Shown: positions 8,394-17,724, counted from the first letter of the stretch. The stretch is 64,000 nucleotides of DNA from Endozoicomonas sp965198415 (GCA_965198415.1 CBDAPN010000032.1:1364001-1428000), one strand, 5' to 3'. Made by a program: numbers and translations. The notes: a model not told the origin generated them from the sequence alone.

Positions 8394-9470
8394 ATGAATG
8401 AAAATAGTGTTGATCTTGCCGGACACACTCCTGCATTAATCCAAAGCCCGCCAAGCAGCAACCCTTCACTACTACTTAGCCAGCCTTCATGTTCAGCAGG
8501 ACGAACTGTCAGCCAGTCAGCGCCAGCGAAACGACAAATACCCAAAAAACATAAACATCTTTTTCTTGCTGGCTTGACCAGTAAGGCTCCTCAAATAGTG
8601 AGCGACCCATTGCTGTATAAACTCACTAACGCTGTTAATGCTCATGGCAAATTACAGTTTGACGCTAGCAGTAAACAAATTTCAAATAATGGCTCTATGC
8701 AGTCATTTCATTTTTATATTAATGACTGTTCGCACTTTATAGTTCATTCGTTAAAACCCATGCAGCATTCCACCAAACCTGAGGATTTTATTTGCAGTAT
8801 GTGGGAGCTGGTTGATAAAGAAAACACCGAGGTCTATGCACTTGCCAACCCAATAAACTGCCCTGTTTATATGCCACCACAAAATGCAAACGTATGGCTA
8901 CCCTCTCAGCTTGCAGTAAACGACTCAAAACAGTTACCTAACGGCATGCGGATTGACGTTAAAAAAATAACCGTTATGGAGGACTTGACACAAGCTGTCA
9001 CAAATCCCAATAAGAATGGCAGAGAACGAAGCTCAACCTTGGCTCGCACTGTACAGTTAGAAATAATAAAAGGCGGTGCTACCAAAACAGCTCTAGTGCA
9101 TCAAATGTTTTCCTGCTGGTCTGATGCCAGAGCTTTGTCGCCAGAAATCGCAGAAATCATCGTTAATAAAATCACCCATAATGCTCAGGTGCATTGCGAA
9201 GCCGGCAAAAATCGTAGCCCATCATTGGCCGTAATGTGTCTATTAAAGAGTAAAAAAGAAAAACTGAATCAAGAAAACCTAATAACTGAAATTGCCAGCG
9301 CTGTGGTGAAAGTTCGCCAATACTGCCACGATAGCCGGGCTATGGATGCCACAGCATTGAGAACCGTTCTGAATTACGCCCTTCACATTACTAACCTGAG
9401 TGAACAAATGGTCATTTCCGCATCAGATGCTACACCTAAGCGCAAAGCATTGAATACTTCTTCCTCCTGA
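8394..9470 (+). CDS. Protein tyrosine phosphatase-like protein, putative effector
   Basis: 358 aa. Near the C-terminus VHCEAGKNRSPSLAVM is a canonical HC-x5-R(S/T) phosphatase loop (nucleophile Cys ~268, Arg ~274). About 24 residues earlier, CWSDARALSPE fits the WPD loop with Ser for Pro (Asp ~244 as general acid). The first ~60 residues are Ser/Pro/Gln-rich and probably disordered, as in translocated effectors; there is no cleavable signal peptide. The centre shows weak similarity at most to YopH/SptP-type phosphatases. GAGGTG before ATG 8394 sets the start; the in-frame GTG at 8388 lies inside this site. Single gene with its own terminator. Host-protein tyrosine dephosphorylation is inferred, not shown. 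Its AT-rich composition relative to its neighbours could indicate transfer. Confidence 0.75.
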   Translation: MNENSVDLAGHTPALIQSPPSSNPSLLLSQPSCSAGRTVSQSAPAKRQIPKKHKHLFLAGLTSKAPQIVSDPLLYKLTNAVNAHGKLQFDASSKQISNNGSMQSFHFYINDCSHFIVHSLKPMQHSTKPEDFICSMWELVDKENTEVYALANPINCPVYMPPQNANVWLPSQLAVNDSKQLPNGMRIDVKKITVMEDLTQAVTNPNKNGRERSSTLARTVQLEIIKGGATKTALVHQMFSCWSDARALSPEIAEIIVNKITHNAQVHCEAGKNRSPSLAVMCLLKSKKEKLNQENLITEIASAVVKVRQYCHDSRAMDATALRTVLNYALHITNLSEQMVISASDATPKRKALNTSSS

Positions 9471-9559
9471 AAAGAGAATAAATTAACGAGTTCTAACCTG
9501 TTGGCAAAAGGTGGTGTTATACGTTAATTTTCTGGCGGGCTAAAGCTGCTTAGCTCAAT

Positions 9560-9593
9560 AGGGTCAGCTTTTGATCGTAAAGCTGACTCTTTT
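9560..9593 (+). terminator. Rho-independent terminator after the phosphatase gene
   Basis: GTCAGCTTT (9563-9571), loop TGATCGT, AAAGCTGAC (9579-9587), then TCTTTT. The 9-bp perfect stem extends by about three weaker pairs. It lies ~90 bp past the phosphatase stop. The rest of the 318-bp gap to nagA (9471-9788) shows no gene I can support. Confidence 0.8.
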
Positions 9594-9788
9594 CAATATT
9601 TTCCTACTGCGGTTTTTTGAATAGAAAATAACTCACCCTGCAGCATTGCGAATGCTGAAAAAACCTCTTTGAAAAGAATTTTTGGCAAAAAATTGGTTAT
9701 GAAATAATTGCTTTTATACGTTGCGTCTGGGCACAGAAAATAGATAAGGGTGATCAATACTCTCTGTGTCCTTGTTACGCACGCACCG

Positions 9789-10967
9789 TTATGACTTTGG
9801 TCGTGCACAGAGCCTAAACTCCCCACCACTAACGGTTCCATGTAGGGCAAAGCGGTCATCAAAAATCGCAATATTAGCGCACTGCCCCACCGCAATAGCA
9901 CCCATTTTGTCCTGCACATGAATGGCTTTTGCCGCATTAATACTCGCCATACGAATCACCGCTTGGGGATCAATGCCCGCATTGATACTGTTGGCCACTG
10001 CCTCCATCATCGTCAGTGCGGAGCCGGCAAGGGTGCCGTCGATATTGGAGCACTTCCCGTGGCGGTGGTAAATGGTTTGTCCGGCAAATTCAAACGTGTC
10101 CATATCGGTACCGGCCGGTGTGGTTGCGTCAGTTACCAGCACCAGGCGATCCTGCAGCAGTCGCCAGGCAAGACGCAGGTTCTCCCAAGCCAGATGATAA
10201 CCGTCGGCTATAATACCCGCTCCCAACGATTGGCTGTCAAAAATAGCGCCAACCACGCCCGGTTCACGGCTGCAAAGAGGGCGCATCGCATTGTGTAAGT
10301 GGGTTGCAAAAGAGGCACCGGCTTTTTCGGCTGCATTGACTTGGGCGCAGGTGGCATTGGTATGACCTATGGAAACGATAATTCCGGCATCGCTTAACCT
10401 TTCAATAACGCCCTCAGGACAGACTTCCGGTGCCAGCGTTATCATAGAAATAACCTCAGCATTTGCACAAAAAAAGTCGATCATCGCCGTAGTTGGAGCT
10501 CGAATATACTGCTGATTGTGAATACCCTTACGCTCCACGCTAAGGTAAGGCCCTTCAAGGTGAAGGCCGGGAACACGATCCGGATGCAGTGCTTTATATT
10601 CACGAACGACGCTTACCGCCTGCCTGATATCGTCATCACTGCAGGTTATTAGCGTTGGCAAAAATGAAGTGCATCCATTATGCAGATTGGTTTCATGCAT
10701 AATATCAAGTGTGTTGATGGAAATATCATCATTAAAAAGAACACCTCCACAGCCGTTTAACTGCAAATCAATAAAACCGGGGCTCAGGTTCAGGCCGCGC
10801 AAATCGATTTGCTTATGGCTGGAGGCAATATCGGCAACATTGCCTACCGTAACAATCTGCCCATTTGCGATGACAATGGCATTAACCGAGTGCTGCGCTG
10901 GGTCTCCAGTTAATGGCGTGAAATTGACCAGTGCGTAAGTTTCATCCGGGCTAATAGGGTCAGCCAT
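9789..10967 (-). CDS. nagA: N-acetylglucosamine-6-phosphate deacetylase
   Basis: Hydrolyses GlcNAc-6-phosphate to glucosamine-6-phosphate and acetate. 392 aa from ATG 10967. Visible residues: PGFIDLQLNGCGG, HLEGPYLS (metal-ligand Glu), SIGHTNATCAQ (metal His), ATHLHNAMRPL (metal His), and VTDATTPAG with the catalytic Asp. A longer open frame reaches 11054, but the extension is antisense-like sequence over nagB. GGGAG precedes ATG 10967, and the start overlaps the nagB stop by 8 bp, pointing to translational coupling. It lies second in nagB-nagA, divergent from the transporter nagE. Substrate comes from NagE/NagF uptake. Confidence 0.97.
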   Translation of the reverse strand: MADPISPDETYALVNFTPLTGDPAQHSVNAIVIANGQIVTVGNVADIASSHKQIDLRGLNLSPGFIDLQLNGCGGVLFNDDISINTLDIMHETNLHNGCTSFLPTLITCSDDDIRQAVSVVREYKALHPDRVPGLHLEGPYLSVERKGIHNQQYIRAPTTAMIDFFCANAEVISMITLAPEVCPEGVIERLSDAGIIVSIGHTNATCAQVNAAEKAGASFATHLHNAMRPLCSREPGVVGAIFDSQSLGAGIIADGYHLAWENLRLAWRLLQDRLVLVTDATTPAGTDMDTFEFAGQTIYHRHGKCSNIDGTLAGSALTMMEAVANSINAGIDPQAVIRMASINAAKAIHVQDKMGAIAVGQCANIAIFDDRFALHGTVSGGEFRLCARPKS

Positions 10968-11769
10968 GGTAAAGCTCCCGGAGGTTATACTCTTCGATAT
11001 CCCGAAAATAAAGCAAGGTTCGCAATTTGAGGTCGAGGGTTGCCGGTTCATCACACACCATCATCGCTTTAGGGTGCAGTTGTATGGCAGAAATGGTCCA
11101 CATATGGTTCACAGAACCCTCCACTGTCGCCTGTACTGCTCGTGATTTGTCGGCACCTGTCGCTAGAATCATCACCTCACGGGCATCAAGAACAGTTCCA
11201 ACACCTACCGTCAGCGCCAGTTTGGGGACCTGATTAATATCCAGATTAAAAAATCGTGCATTGGCTTGGCGGGTCTGTGTGGTTAAAGTTTTTACGCGGG
11301 TACGTGAAGACAGCGAAGAACCCGGCTCGTTAAAGGCAATGTGGCCGTCGTGACCGACACCGCCCATAAACAGCTCAATACCACCACAGCTATCAATTTT
11401 ATCTTCATAACGCTGGCACTCGGCTTGAGGATCTTCTGCATTACCGTCGAGCAGGTTGATATTGGCAGGAGAGATATCAATGTGATCAAAAAAGTGCTTA
11501 TGCATAAAGCTGCGGTAACTATTCGGATGCTGAGCTGGCAGCCCAATATACTCATCCATATTAAACGTCACAACGTTAGAAAAACTAACGACGCCTGATT
11601 TATAAAGACGTATCAGTTCCAGATAGGTAGGGATGGGGGTGCTACCAGTTGGCAGCCCAAGAGTAAAAGGGCGTTCGACCGTGGGATTAAAGGCATTAAT
11701 GCGATTAACAATGTAGCGGGCAGCCCAACTACCAACGGACGGTTGATCTGGCAGAGGTATAAAACGCAT
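10960..11769 (-). CDS. nagB: Glucosamine-6-phosphate deaminase
   Basis: Converts glucosamine-6-phosphate to fructose-6-phosphate and ammonia. 269 aa, matching the 266-residue E. coli enzyme. Motifs: TLGLPTGSTPIPTYLEL (phosphate loop), FNMDEYIGLP (catalytic Asp ~72), and GGVGHDGHIAFNEPGSS (catalytic Asp/His/Glu relay). ATG 11769 (MRFIPL) matches the family start, and GGAAG lies ~9 bases upstream; the longer frame to 11871 is rejected. First gene of nagB-nagA, divergent from nagE with ~180 bp between. That gap must hold the promoters, but I could not recognise a convincing NagC or NagR operator. Allosteric control by GlcNAc-6-P is known for the E. coli enzyme; not judged here. Confidence 0.97.
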   Translation of the reverse strand: MRFIPLPDQPSVGSWAARYIVNRINAFNPTVERPFTLGLPTGSTPIPTYLELIRLYKSGVVSFSNVVTFNMDEYIGLPAQHPNSYRSFMHKHFFDHIDISPANINLLDGNAEDPQAECQRYEDKIDSCGGIELFMGGVGHDGHIAFNEPGSSLSSRTRVKTLTTQTRQANARFFNLDINQVPKLALTVGVGTVLDAREVMILATGADKSRAVQATVEGSVNHMWTISAIQLHPKAMMVCDEPATLDLKLRTLLYFRDIEEYNLRELYHG

Positions 11770-11949
11770 GGCGGGCGCTTCCTGATTAATTTTATAAGAA
11801 CCTAATCGTCTATTAGCGCTGAAAAAATTACAGAAAATAATGATCTGCCTCAATATCACAGCAATTATCATTTCAACTACAAAAGATAACTCAGTAGAAT
11901 TTAAAGTAACACGGAACCACCTTTAAGACTTAAAAATGGATAGTCGAAG

Positions 11950-13395
11950 ATGAATATTCTAGGTTATTTGCAAAAACTCGGTACGGCGCTGATGCTGCCC
12001 ATTGCTGTTCTGCCGGTAGCAGCATTATTACTGCGTCTGGGGCAGCCAGATTTATTGGGTATTCCCTTCATGGCCGAAGCAGGTAATGCGATTTTTAGCC
12101 ATTTACCACTGCTGTTTGCCATGGGAATTGCCGTAGGACTGACCACTGATGGCGCCGGTGCTGCAGCAATAGCCGGAGCGGTGGGTTTTTTTGTTCTTAA
12201 AGCGACCACTGCCACCATTAACCCTGATATCGACATGTCGTTTTTTGGCGGAATAATCAGCGGGGTTGTTGCAGGTCACACTTACAACCGTTTTCATAAT
12301 GTTCAATTACCACCCTATCTGGGATTCTTTAGTGGTAAGCGACTTGTTCCTATTATGACCGGGTTATTTATATTGGGCATCGGCTGGGCTAGCGGGCATG
12401 TGTGGCCATCTATTCAAAATGGTATTGATGCTTTTGGTCATGGGGTTGCCAACTCCGGCCCTGTTGGTGAGTTTCTTTACGGTACGTTGAATCGTGGCCT
12501 CATTCCTTTTGGCCTGCACCATGTTTTAAATTCATATTTCTGGTTTGGGCTGGGTGATTTCACCAATGCCGCCGGCGATGTTGTGAATGGTGATTTACAC
12601 CGCTTTTTTGCCGGGGATAAAACCGCGGGCGTATTTATGACCGGCTTCTTTCCGGTAATGATGTTCGGCCTTCCGGCAGCTGCTCTGGCCATGTACTTAA
12701 CCGCCAAAAAAGAGCGCCGTGCTCAAGTGGGAGGTATACTGTTTTCCGTTGCCCTGACTGCATTTCTCACTGGAATTACTGAGCCACTGGAGTTTATGTT
12801 TATGTTCCAGGCACCAGTACTTTATGCAGCACACGCTTTGTTAACCGGGGTTTCTATGGTGGTTACCAATGCCATGGGAGTGCTCAGTGGTTTTGGCTTC
12901 TCCGCTGGCTTGTTTGACATGGTACTCAACTGGGGATTGGCAACTAAACCGTGGACGCTTGTCGCTATCGGTCTGGTTTTTTCTGTCATCTACTTTTGTG
13001 TGTTCTACTTCGCTATTAAATTTTTCGACCTGAAAACGCCAGGCCGTGAAAATGAAGTTGGTCAAGTAACAGACAGTGGTACAATGCCAGCCAATATCAA
13101 AGGCGTGAGCAACAACGCCTACACAGCTCGCCAATTTACCAAAGCTGTTGGTGGGCTCGATAACGTAACGTCTATTGGTTCCTGCATCACCCGTTTGCGC
13201 TTAACGTTAAAAGATACTTCTGCCGTCGATGAAAATATCATCAAAGCGTTAGGTGCTAGCGGCATGATGCGTGTTGGTGAAAAGAATCTACAGATTATTC
13301 TGGGGCCACAGGCAGAGATTATTGCTGAAGAGATGAAAAAGATTGCAGCTGATGCCGACCTGAGTACTGTTCGACTCCCCACCGTGTCACCCTGA
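11950..13395 (+). CDS. nagE: PTS N-acetylglucosamine-specific EIICB transporter
   Basis: Membrane permease that imports and phosphorylates GlcNAc. 481 aa: IIC domain (~1-370, NILGYLQKLGTALMLPIAVLP and TGITEPLEFMFMFQAP with the sugar-site TEP motif) and a C-terminal IIB domain (~395-475) with the phospho-cysteine at ~412 in GSCITRLRLTLKD. Unlike E. coli NagE it has no IIA domain; that is supplied by the NagF-type fusion encoded downstream. A hairpin terminator follows. Divergent from nagB-nagA. The ribosome site before ATG 11950 is weak. GlcNAc rather than glucose specificity is inferred from the sequence and the nag neighbours. Confidence 0.95.
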   Translation: MNILGYLQKLGTALMLPIAVLPVAALLLRLGQPDLLGIPFMAEAGNAIFSHLPLLFAMGIAVGLTTDGAGAAAIAGAVGFFVLKATTATINPDIDMSFFGGIISGVVAGHTYNRFHNVQLPPYLGFFSGKRLVPIMTGLFILGIGWASGHVWPSIQNGIDAFGHGVANSGPVGEFLYGTLNRGLIPFGLHHVLNSYFWFGLGDFTNAAGDVVNGDLHRFFAGDKTAGVFMTGFFPVMMFGLPAAALAMYLTAKKERRAQVGGILFSVALTAFLTGITEPLEFMFMFQAPVLYAAHALLTGVSMVVTNAMGVLSGFGFSAGLFDMVLNWGLATKPWTLVAIGLVFSVIYFCVFYFAIKFFDLKTPGRENEVGQVTDSGTMPANIKGVSNNAYTARQFTKAVGGLDNVTSIGSCITRLRLTLKDTSAVDENIIKALGASGMMRVGEKNLQIILGPQAEIIAEEMKKIAADADLSTVRLPTVSP

Positions 13396-13421
13396 GCCGC
13401 TTACATAAATACCCGTATACT

Positions 13422-13461
13422 GCCATTACCGCCTTTGCGGAAATGGCGGTGGGTTGTTTTT
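13422..13461 (+). terminator. Rho-independent terminator after nagE
   Basis: GCCATT (13422-13427) pairs with AATGGC (13442-13447), enclosing CCGC/GCGG with a CTTT loop, followed by a T-rich tail (GGGTTGTTTTTA). It lies 26 bp past the nagE stop and would separate nagE from the IIB-nagF pair. Confidence 0.65.
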
Positions 13462-13620
13462 ATTGGCATTACCACTTTTTTCCGAGAGCTTTCTTACTGA
13501 CAGTCAAACATTAAATGACAATAAAGCAGCTAGAATATATTTTATACGACCAACTAATTACGACTGTGTTTGTGTATTTCTACTAAATAAATTGATCAAT
13601 ATTGCATAACAGGTGGTGTT

Positions 13621-14016
13621 ATGAGTAGCACAGGAATATTTCAGAAACTCAAAAAAGCTCTGTTAGGAGGCGAAGATAAGCCACAGGCAACGCCTGTGAG
13701 CAAGCCCGAAACAACGGAGCCGGTGCCACAAGACAGCCTCAATACAGCGCTGTTCGCTCGCCAGTGCCTCAAGCTGTGTGGTGGCCACGATTGCGTGACA
13801 AAAATTGACGCCTGCGTTTCACGCCTGCGTTTGGTTTTGAAAGATGCCACCAAAATAGATGACGACAAACTCAAAGCCATTGGTGCCAATGCCGTTGTAC
13901 GCATCGGTGACAAACACCTGCAGATTGTCGTTGGGTCAAAAGCGGTTGAAATTGCTGAAGAGATGAAAAGTATCCCGGCAACAGAAGACCTTGCAAATAT
14001 TGAGGTTCCTGCATGA
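13621..14016 (+). CDS. Free-standing PTS EIIB domain protein (GlcNAc/glucose type)
   Basis: 131 aa. Residues 1-40 are a hydrophilic, Pro/Thr-rich linker; residues ~45-125 are a IIB domain of the glucose/GlcNAc class, with the phosphorylated cysteine at ~65 in KIDACVSRLRLVLKD and the family end RIGDKHLQIVVGSKAVEIAEEM. It is closely similar to the IIB domain at the end of NagE, which suggests duplication. The stop overlaps the nagF start as ATGA, so it is translationally coupled to nagF. It may be a second phosphate relay to a IIC partner, or regulatory. The ribosome site is CAGGTGGTG before ATG 13621. Confidence 0.9.
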   Translation: MSSTGIFQKLKKALLGGEDKPQATPVSKPETTEPVPQDSLNTALFARQCLKLCGGHDCVTKIDACVSRLRLVLKDATKIDDDKLKAIGANAVVRIGDKHLQIVVGSKAVEIAEEMKSIPATEDLANIEVPA

Positions 14017-16547
14017 GCTCATCAGATAACCTTTCTCTCACCGCTCCTCTTTCTGGTTTAGTGCTACCCATTGATGAGTCAGCAGACCCGGTCTTTGCTG
14101 GCAGGCTGATTGGCGACGGTGTTGCTATCAATCCAACCGACTCACTGGTGTTAGCACCGTGTGAAGGAGTCATCAGTCAGTTACATGACGCTAAGCACGC
14201 TGTTGCGATAAAAACCGATTCGGGCGTAGAAATATTGATTCACGTCGGCATTGATACCGTCATGCTGCGTGGCGAAGGCTTTGAAGCAAAAGTATCTATT
14301 GGTGATCGCGTTCGGGTCGGGCAACCTCTGATTGCGTTTGATCACGCGGTGGTGGGTGCTAAAGCAGCCAGTTTACAAACAGCTGTCATGGTGACCACTG
14401 GCGAAACCGGTGCTGTAGTTAATGCACGAACGGAAGTGAAAGCCGGACAAGACCCGGTTTTCATGCTTGGTACCGCCGAAGTGCCAGAAAGCGACAAAAC
14501 GGCCCCGGTTCAAGAGTGCATTACCATTACTGAGTCGTTTGTTTTGAAGAATCCACAAGGGCTGCATGCACGCCCTGCGGCAAGTTTGGTGCAAATCATT
14601 AAGCACTTCAACTCGCAAGTGAGCATTCTCAACAAAGACAATAGCAAAGAATGCAAAGCCAGCAGCCTGACTGCCCTGATGGGTCTATCAACCGTAGCTG
14701 GCTCCAACCTTGAAATTACCGTGGTAGGGCCTGATGCCAAAGAAGCAATGACCGCCATCATGGATGGTTTTGAAAGCGGACTTGGCGAAGATGTGTCTGG
14801 ATTTGTCACCGCAACCCAAGAAGCAAAGCTGGAAGAAGAGGCGCCGCTGCTCGGGCCGATAGAAGGCAGTGATGGTCGATTACCTGGCGTAAAAGCAGCA
14901 CCCGGCATGGCAATTGGCAAGCTCTATCACCTGAATCATGAGTTGCCTTTGTACCCTGAAGAGGGTGTAGGCGTTACCGATGAGCAAGGCCAGCTTGGGT
15001 ACGGTATTCAAAAAGCCCGTGCAGCGCTCGCGCAACTGGTGCATAAGATGGAGTCTGAGCATGTGGGCGGCCATGCGGAAGTTTTCGTTGCCCATCAACA
15101 AATGCTGGAAGACCCAGCCATTACTGAGCGCGCCCACAAACTGATTGAAGCGGGCAAAAGCGCCATGTGGGCTTGGCACAAAAGCTTTTTGGCCGAAGTC
15201 GATGAGATGAGCAAACTGGACAACCCACTACTGGCAGCCCGTGCTATTGATGTAGAAGACGTTGGCCTCAGAGTTTTGCGCATTCTTATGGGCATTGATG
15301 AAGGTACGAATGAGCTGCCGGAGAAAACCATTTTATGCTTAGAAGATATTACTCCATCAGAAGTGGTAACGCTTGATCGAAACCGTGTCATTGGGATTGT
15401 CACACTGCAAGGGGGTTCAACATCCCATGCGGCCATTCTTGCCGGATCTCTTGGTATTCCTTACCTTGTAAACGTGCCGGGTAGTATCCGAGAATACGAC
15501 AGTGGTACAGATGTTATTCTGAACACCAACAAAGGCTACTTGCTGGCTAACCCTACTCAGGAAGAGATCAACAGAACAGTAAACCGGCAAAAACGAGCAG
15601 CTGCTGAGCACGAAGCTGCGCTTAAAGTTGCCAAGCAGCCCGCAGTCACCCGAGATGACCACAGTGTAGAGATTGCCGCCAACATCGCTAATCAGGACGA
15701 TGCTGAAAAAGCGGTGCAAATGGGTGCCGAGGCGGTTGGGTTGTTACGCTCTGAGTTTCTTTATATGGAGCGTGCCGTTGAGCCAACTCTTGATGAGCAG
15801 AAAAAAGCCTATGAGGGCATCCTTACTACCATGGGTAAGGATCGCCCGGTAATTATTCGCACACTGGATGTTGGTGGCGATAAGCCGTTAGCCTATTTGC
15901 CGCTGCCCAAAGAAGAAAACCCTTTTCTGGGTGAACGGGGAGTGCGTATTGGTATTAACCGCCCTGCCATGTTGCGTAAGCAGATACGGGCAATTTTGCA
16001 GGCCGCACCTGCCGGTCGTGCAAGAATAATGCTCCCTATGGTCAGCTCTGTGGACGAGTTCATCGCCGTTAAAAAGCTCATTCAGCAAGAGCAGGAGAAA
16101 GCAGGATTAACGGTGGAGGTTGGCATCATGATTGAGGTACCTTCTGCCGCACTACTGGCGGATCATTTTGCCAAAGAGGTGGACTTTTTCTCCATCGGTA
16201 CCAATGATCTTACCCAGTACACGCTGGCAGTTGATCGTGGCCACCCAAAATTGGCGGCTCGCATTGATGGTTTGCATCCTGCTGTTTTACGTCTGATTGA
16301 TATGACCGTAAAAGCGGCCAAAAAAGAAGGTAAATGGACCGGCATTTGTGGCAGCCTGGCCAGTGACCCGGAGGCCGTTCCGGTGCTTGTTGGTCTGGGT
16401 GTTGAGGAGTTATCCGTCAGTGTGCCGGCAATACCGGTGGTGAAAGCACGGGTTCGTGATCTCAACTACGAACAATGCCAAGGCTTGGCGCGTGAAGCAC
16501 TCTCAATGGCATTGGCTGAAGATGTGAGAAAACTGACCGCCAAGTGA
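14013..16547 (+). CDS. nagF: PTS multiphosphoryl transfer protein EIIA-HPr-EI
   Basis: 844 aa carrying the whole soluble phosphate relay for GlcNAc uptake. EIIA (Crr type) at ~1-150 has active His ~77 in ILIHVGIDTV. HPr at ~165-255 has His ~185 in NPQGLHARPAASLV. Enzyme I at ~280-840 has the phospho-His ~472 in GGSTSHAAILAGSLGIPYL and the PEP-binding signatures IRTLDVGGDKPL, GERGVRIG, EVPSAALLADHFA and FFSIGTNDLTQY, with catalytic Cys in WTGICGSLAS. Domain order matches Pseudomonas NagF/PtsI-type fusions. It would phosphorylate the IIB domain of NagE and probably the free IIB. Coupled to the IIB gene by the ATGA overlap; closed by a terminator. Confidence 0.96.
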   Translation: MSSSDNLSLTAPLSGLVLPIDESADPVFAGRLIGDGVAINPTDSLVLAPCEGVISQLHDAKHAVAIKTDSGVEILIHVGIDTVMLRGEGFEAKVSIGDRVRVGQPLIAFDHAVVGAKAASLQTAVMVTTGETGAVVNARTEVKAGQDPVFMLGTAEVPESDKTAPVQECITITESFVLKNPQGLHARPAASLVQIIKHFNSQVSILNKDNSKECKASSLTALMGLSTVAGSNLEITVVGPDAKEAMTAIMDGFESGLGEDVSGFVTATQEAKLEEEAPLLGPIEGSDGRLPGVKAAPGMAIGKLYHLNHELPLYPEEGVGVTDEQGQLGYGIQKARAALAQLVHKMESEHVGGHAEVFVAHQQMLEDPAITERAHKLIEAGKSAMWAWHKSFLAEVDEMSKLDNPLLAARAIDVEDVGLRVLRILMGIDEGTNELPEKTILCLEDITPSEVVTLDRNRVIGIVTLQGGSTSHAAILAGSLGIPYLVNVPGSIREYDSGTDVILNTNKGYLLANPTQEEINRTVNRQKRAAAEHEAALKVAKQPAVTRDDHSVEIAANIANQDDAEKAVQMGAEAVGLLRSEFLYMERAVEPTLDEQKKAYEGILTTMGKDRPVIIRTLDVGGDKPLAYLPLPKEENPFLGERGVRIGINRPAMLRKQIRAILQAAPAGRARIMLPMVSSVDEFIAVKKLIQQEQEKAGLTVEVGIMIEVPSAALLADHFAKEVDFFSIGTNDLTQYTLAVDRGHPKLAARIDGLHPAVLRLIDMTVKAAKKEGKWTGICGSLASDPEAVPVLVGLGVEELSVSVPAIPVVKARVRDLNYEQCQGLAREALSMALAEDVRKLTAK

Positions 16548-16555
16548 TAAAAATA

Positions 16556-16585
16556 AGCTCGCAGATGAAGGTGCGGGCTTTTTTT
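16556..16585 (+). terminator. Rho-independent terminator after nagF
   Basis: AGCTCGCA (16556-16563) pairs with TGCGGGCT (16572-16579), with one G-T pair, followed by a run of T to 16585. It starts 8 bp after the nagF stop. Beyond it, to 16846, I see only AT-rich sequence. Confidence 0.85.
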
Positions 16586-16846
16586 AACGACAGTAAGCGT
16601 AAATCTTTTGGAACTGATCGAAATATATACGACGATAATACTTAGACAAAAAAGTTCTGCCGAGAAGTACATTACCTTTTAATAATTTATATCGTTCGAC
16701 ACCAACAATTTGTACAATCCTTTGCCTTCCAAGCGCTAGCTATTCGGAACAATGCTCACTCATGCTGTATCAAGCTCAAGAGAGCCAAGGGTAGTAGCGT
16801 GCTTTTTGAAGAATTATCAGAAGTTATTTGAAGCAGGAAATAAGTT

Positions 16847-17413
16847 GTGGATGCAAATTTTTACGTTAAAAATATGTCTGAACAGGATTTTGAAGCAATC
16901 ATTAAATTAGGTAACGGTGTTCATGGTGATGGGTATCTCGATCATCAGTCCATTAACGAGATGCTAGTAAAAAGTATAAAAGATGACCTGAATTCAAGTT
17001 ATGCTTTATACGACAATAATCTACTGGTCGGTTTCCGTATTACTTATGCACCTACTAAGTGGGTACCAGACCAGTGGTGCTCCCCCCAGTTGTGGTCGGT
17101 AAAAAAAGAGCATATAGCTTACTTAAAATGCAATACCATTCACCCAGACTATCAGGGAAAAGGTTTGGGAGGGCAGTTGCTCAACGCCTCTGTAAGTCAA
17201 CTGAAAAAAATGGGCGCAAAAGCGGGTCTGAGTCACATATGGATGCAAAGCCCCGGCAACGCATCCTACAAATACTTTACCAAGGCAGGTGGTAAGTTGA
17301 TCAAAACTCATGCAAGGCGATGGAATAATGACCCAGCCTTACCTGATTATATGTGCATCATTTGTGGTAAAGAGTGTTACTGTGACGCCTCTGAAATGCT
17401 GCTGGAGTTTTAA
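16847..17413 (+). CDS. GNAT family N-acetyltransferase
   Basis: 188 aa, predicted cytoplasmic. The acetyl-CoA loop is in the motif TIHPDYQGKGLGGQLLNASV (Q/R-x-x-G-x-G/A), with the preceding beta-strand CNTIHP and the later NASYKYFTKAGGKLIKTH typical of the fold. Translation from GTG 16847 is supported by AGGA about 8 bases upstream. The C-terminus has a cysteine-rich end (CIICGKECYCD) that GNAT proteins do not usually carry and that could bind metal. The acceptor substrate is unknown. Monocistronic; flanked by AT-rich gaps with hairpins. Confidence 0.8.
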   Translation: MDANFYVKNMSEQDFEAIIKLGNGVHGDGYLDHQSINEMLVKSIKDDLNSSYALYDNNLLVGFRITYAPTKWVPDQWCSPQLWSVKKEHIAYLKCNTIHPDYQGKGLGGQLLNASVSQLKKMGAKAGLSHIWMQSPGNASYKYFTKAGGKLIKTHARRWNNDPALPDYMCIICGKECYCDASEMLLEF

Positions 17414-17724
17414 CTTCTAAAAATAACTTGATTGGGTTGTCCTTTCTTAAAACCTGTGGCAATGCTAAAACAATCTTAAAGCCCTTGATCAACAAGGGCT
17501 ACAGAACATACTAAAATTACTTCTGCTTAACTTCTTGACTAAATCTGACTTTTTATCGGGCTTTGCTTTATATTAATTGGGTCTACAATCATAACTTTGT
17601 TCCGCAATAATGTAGTGCAAAATCAAGAGCGAATTACAGACTCTGGTTTCCTATTATGCATAAACTGCCTGTTGTAACTATAAGGCAGTTTTCCAATATT
17701 TTTTAATGCTAGTGGTATGCCTAT
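17414..17724. other. Intergenic region with two perfect hairpins
   Basis: No gene is supported in this 311-bp gap. AGCCCTTG (17480-17487) and CAAGGGCT (17493-17500) form an 8-bp stem with a 5-base loop. AAACTGCCT (17662-17670) and AGGCAGTTT (17683-17691) form a 9-bp stem followed by TCCAATATTTTTT. The second could terminate transcription or lie in the 5' leader of the secreted-protein gene that starts 34 bp later; the first has no T-run. Confidence 0.5.

Noticed and set aside
11770..11949. NagC or NagR operator between nagB and nagE
   Set aside because: No match good enough to the known operator palindromes could be found by eye.
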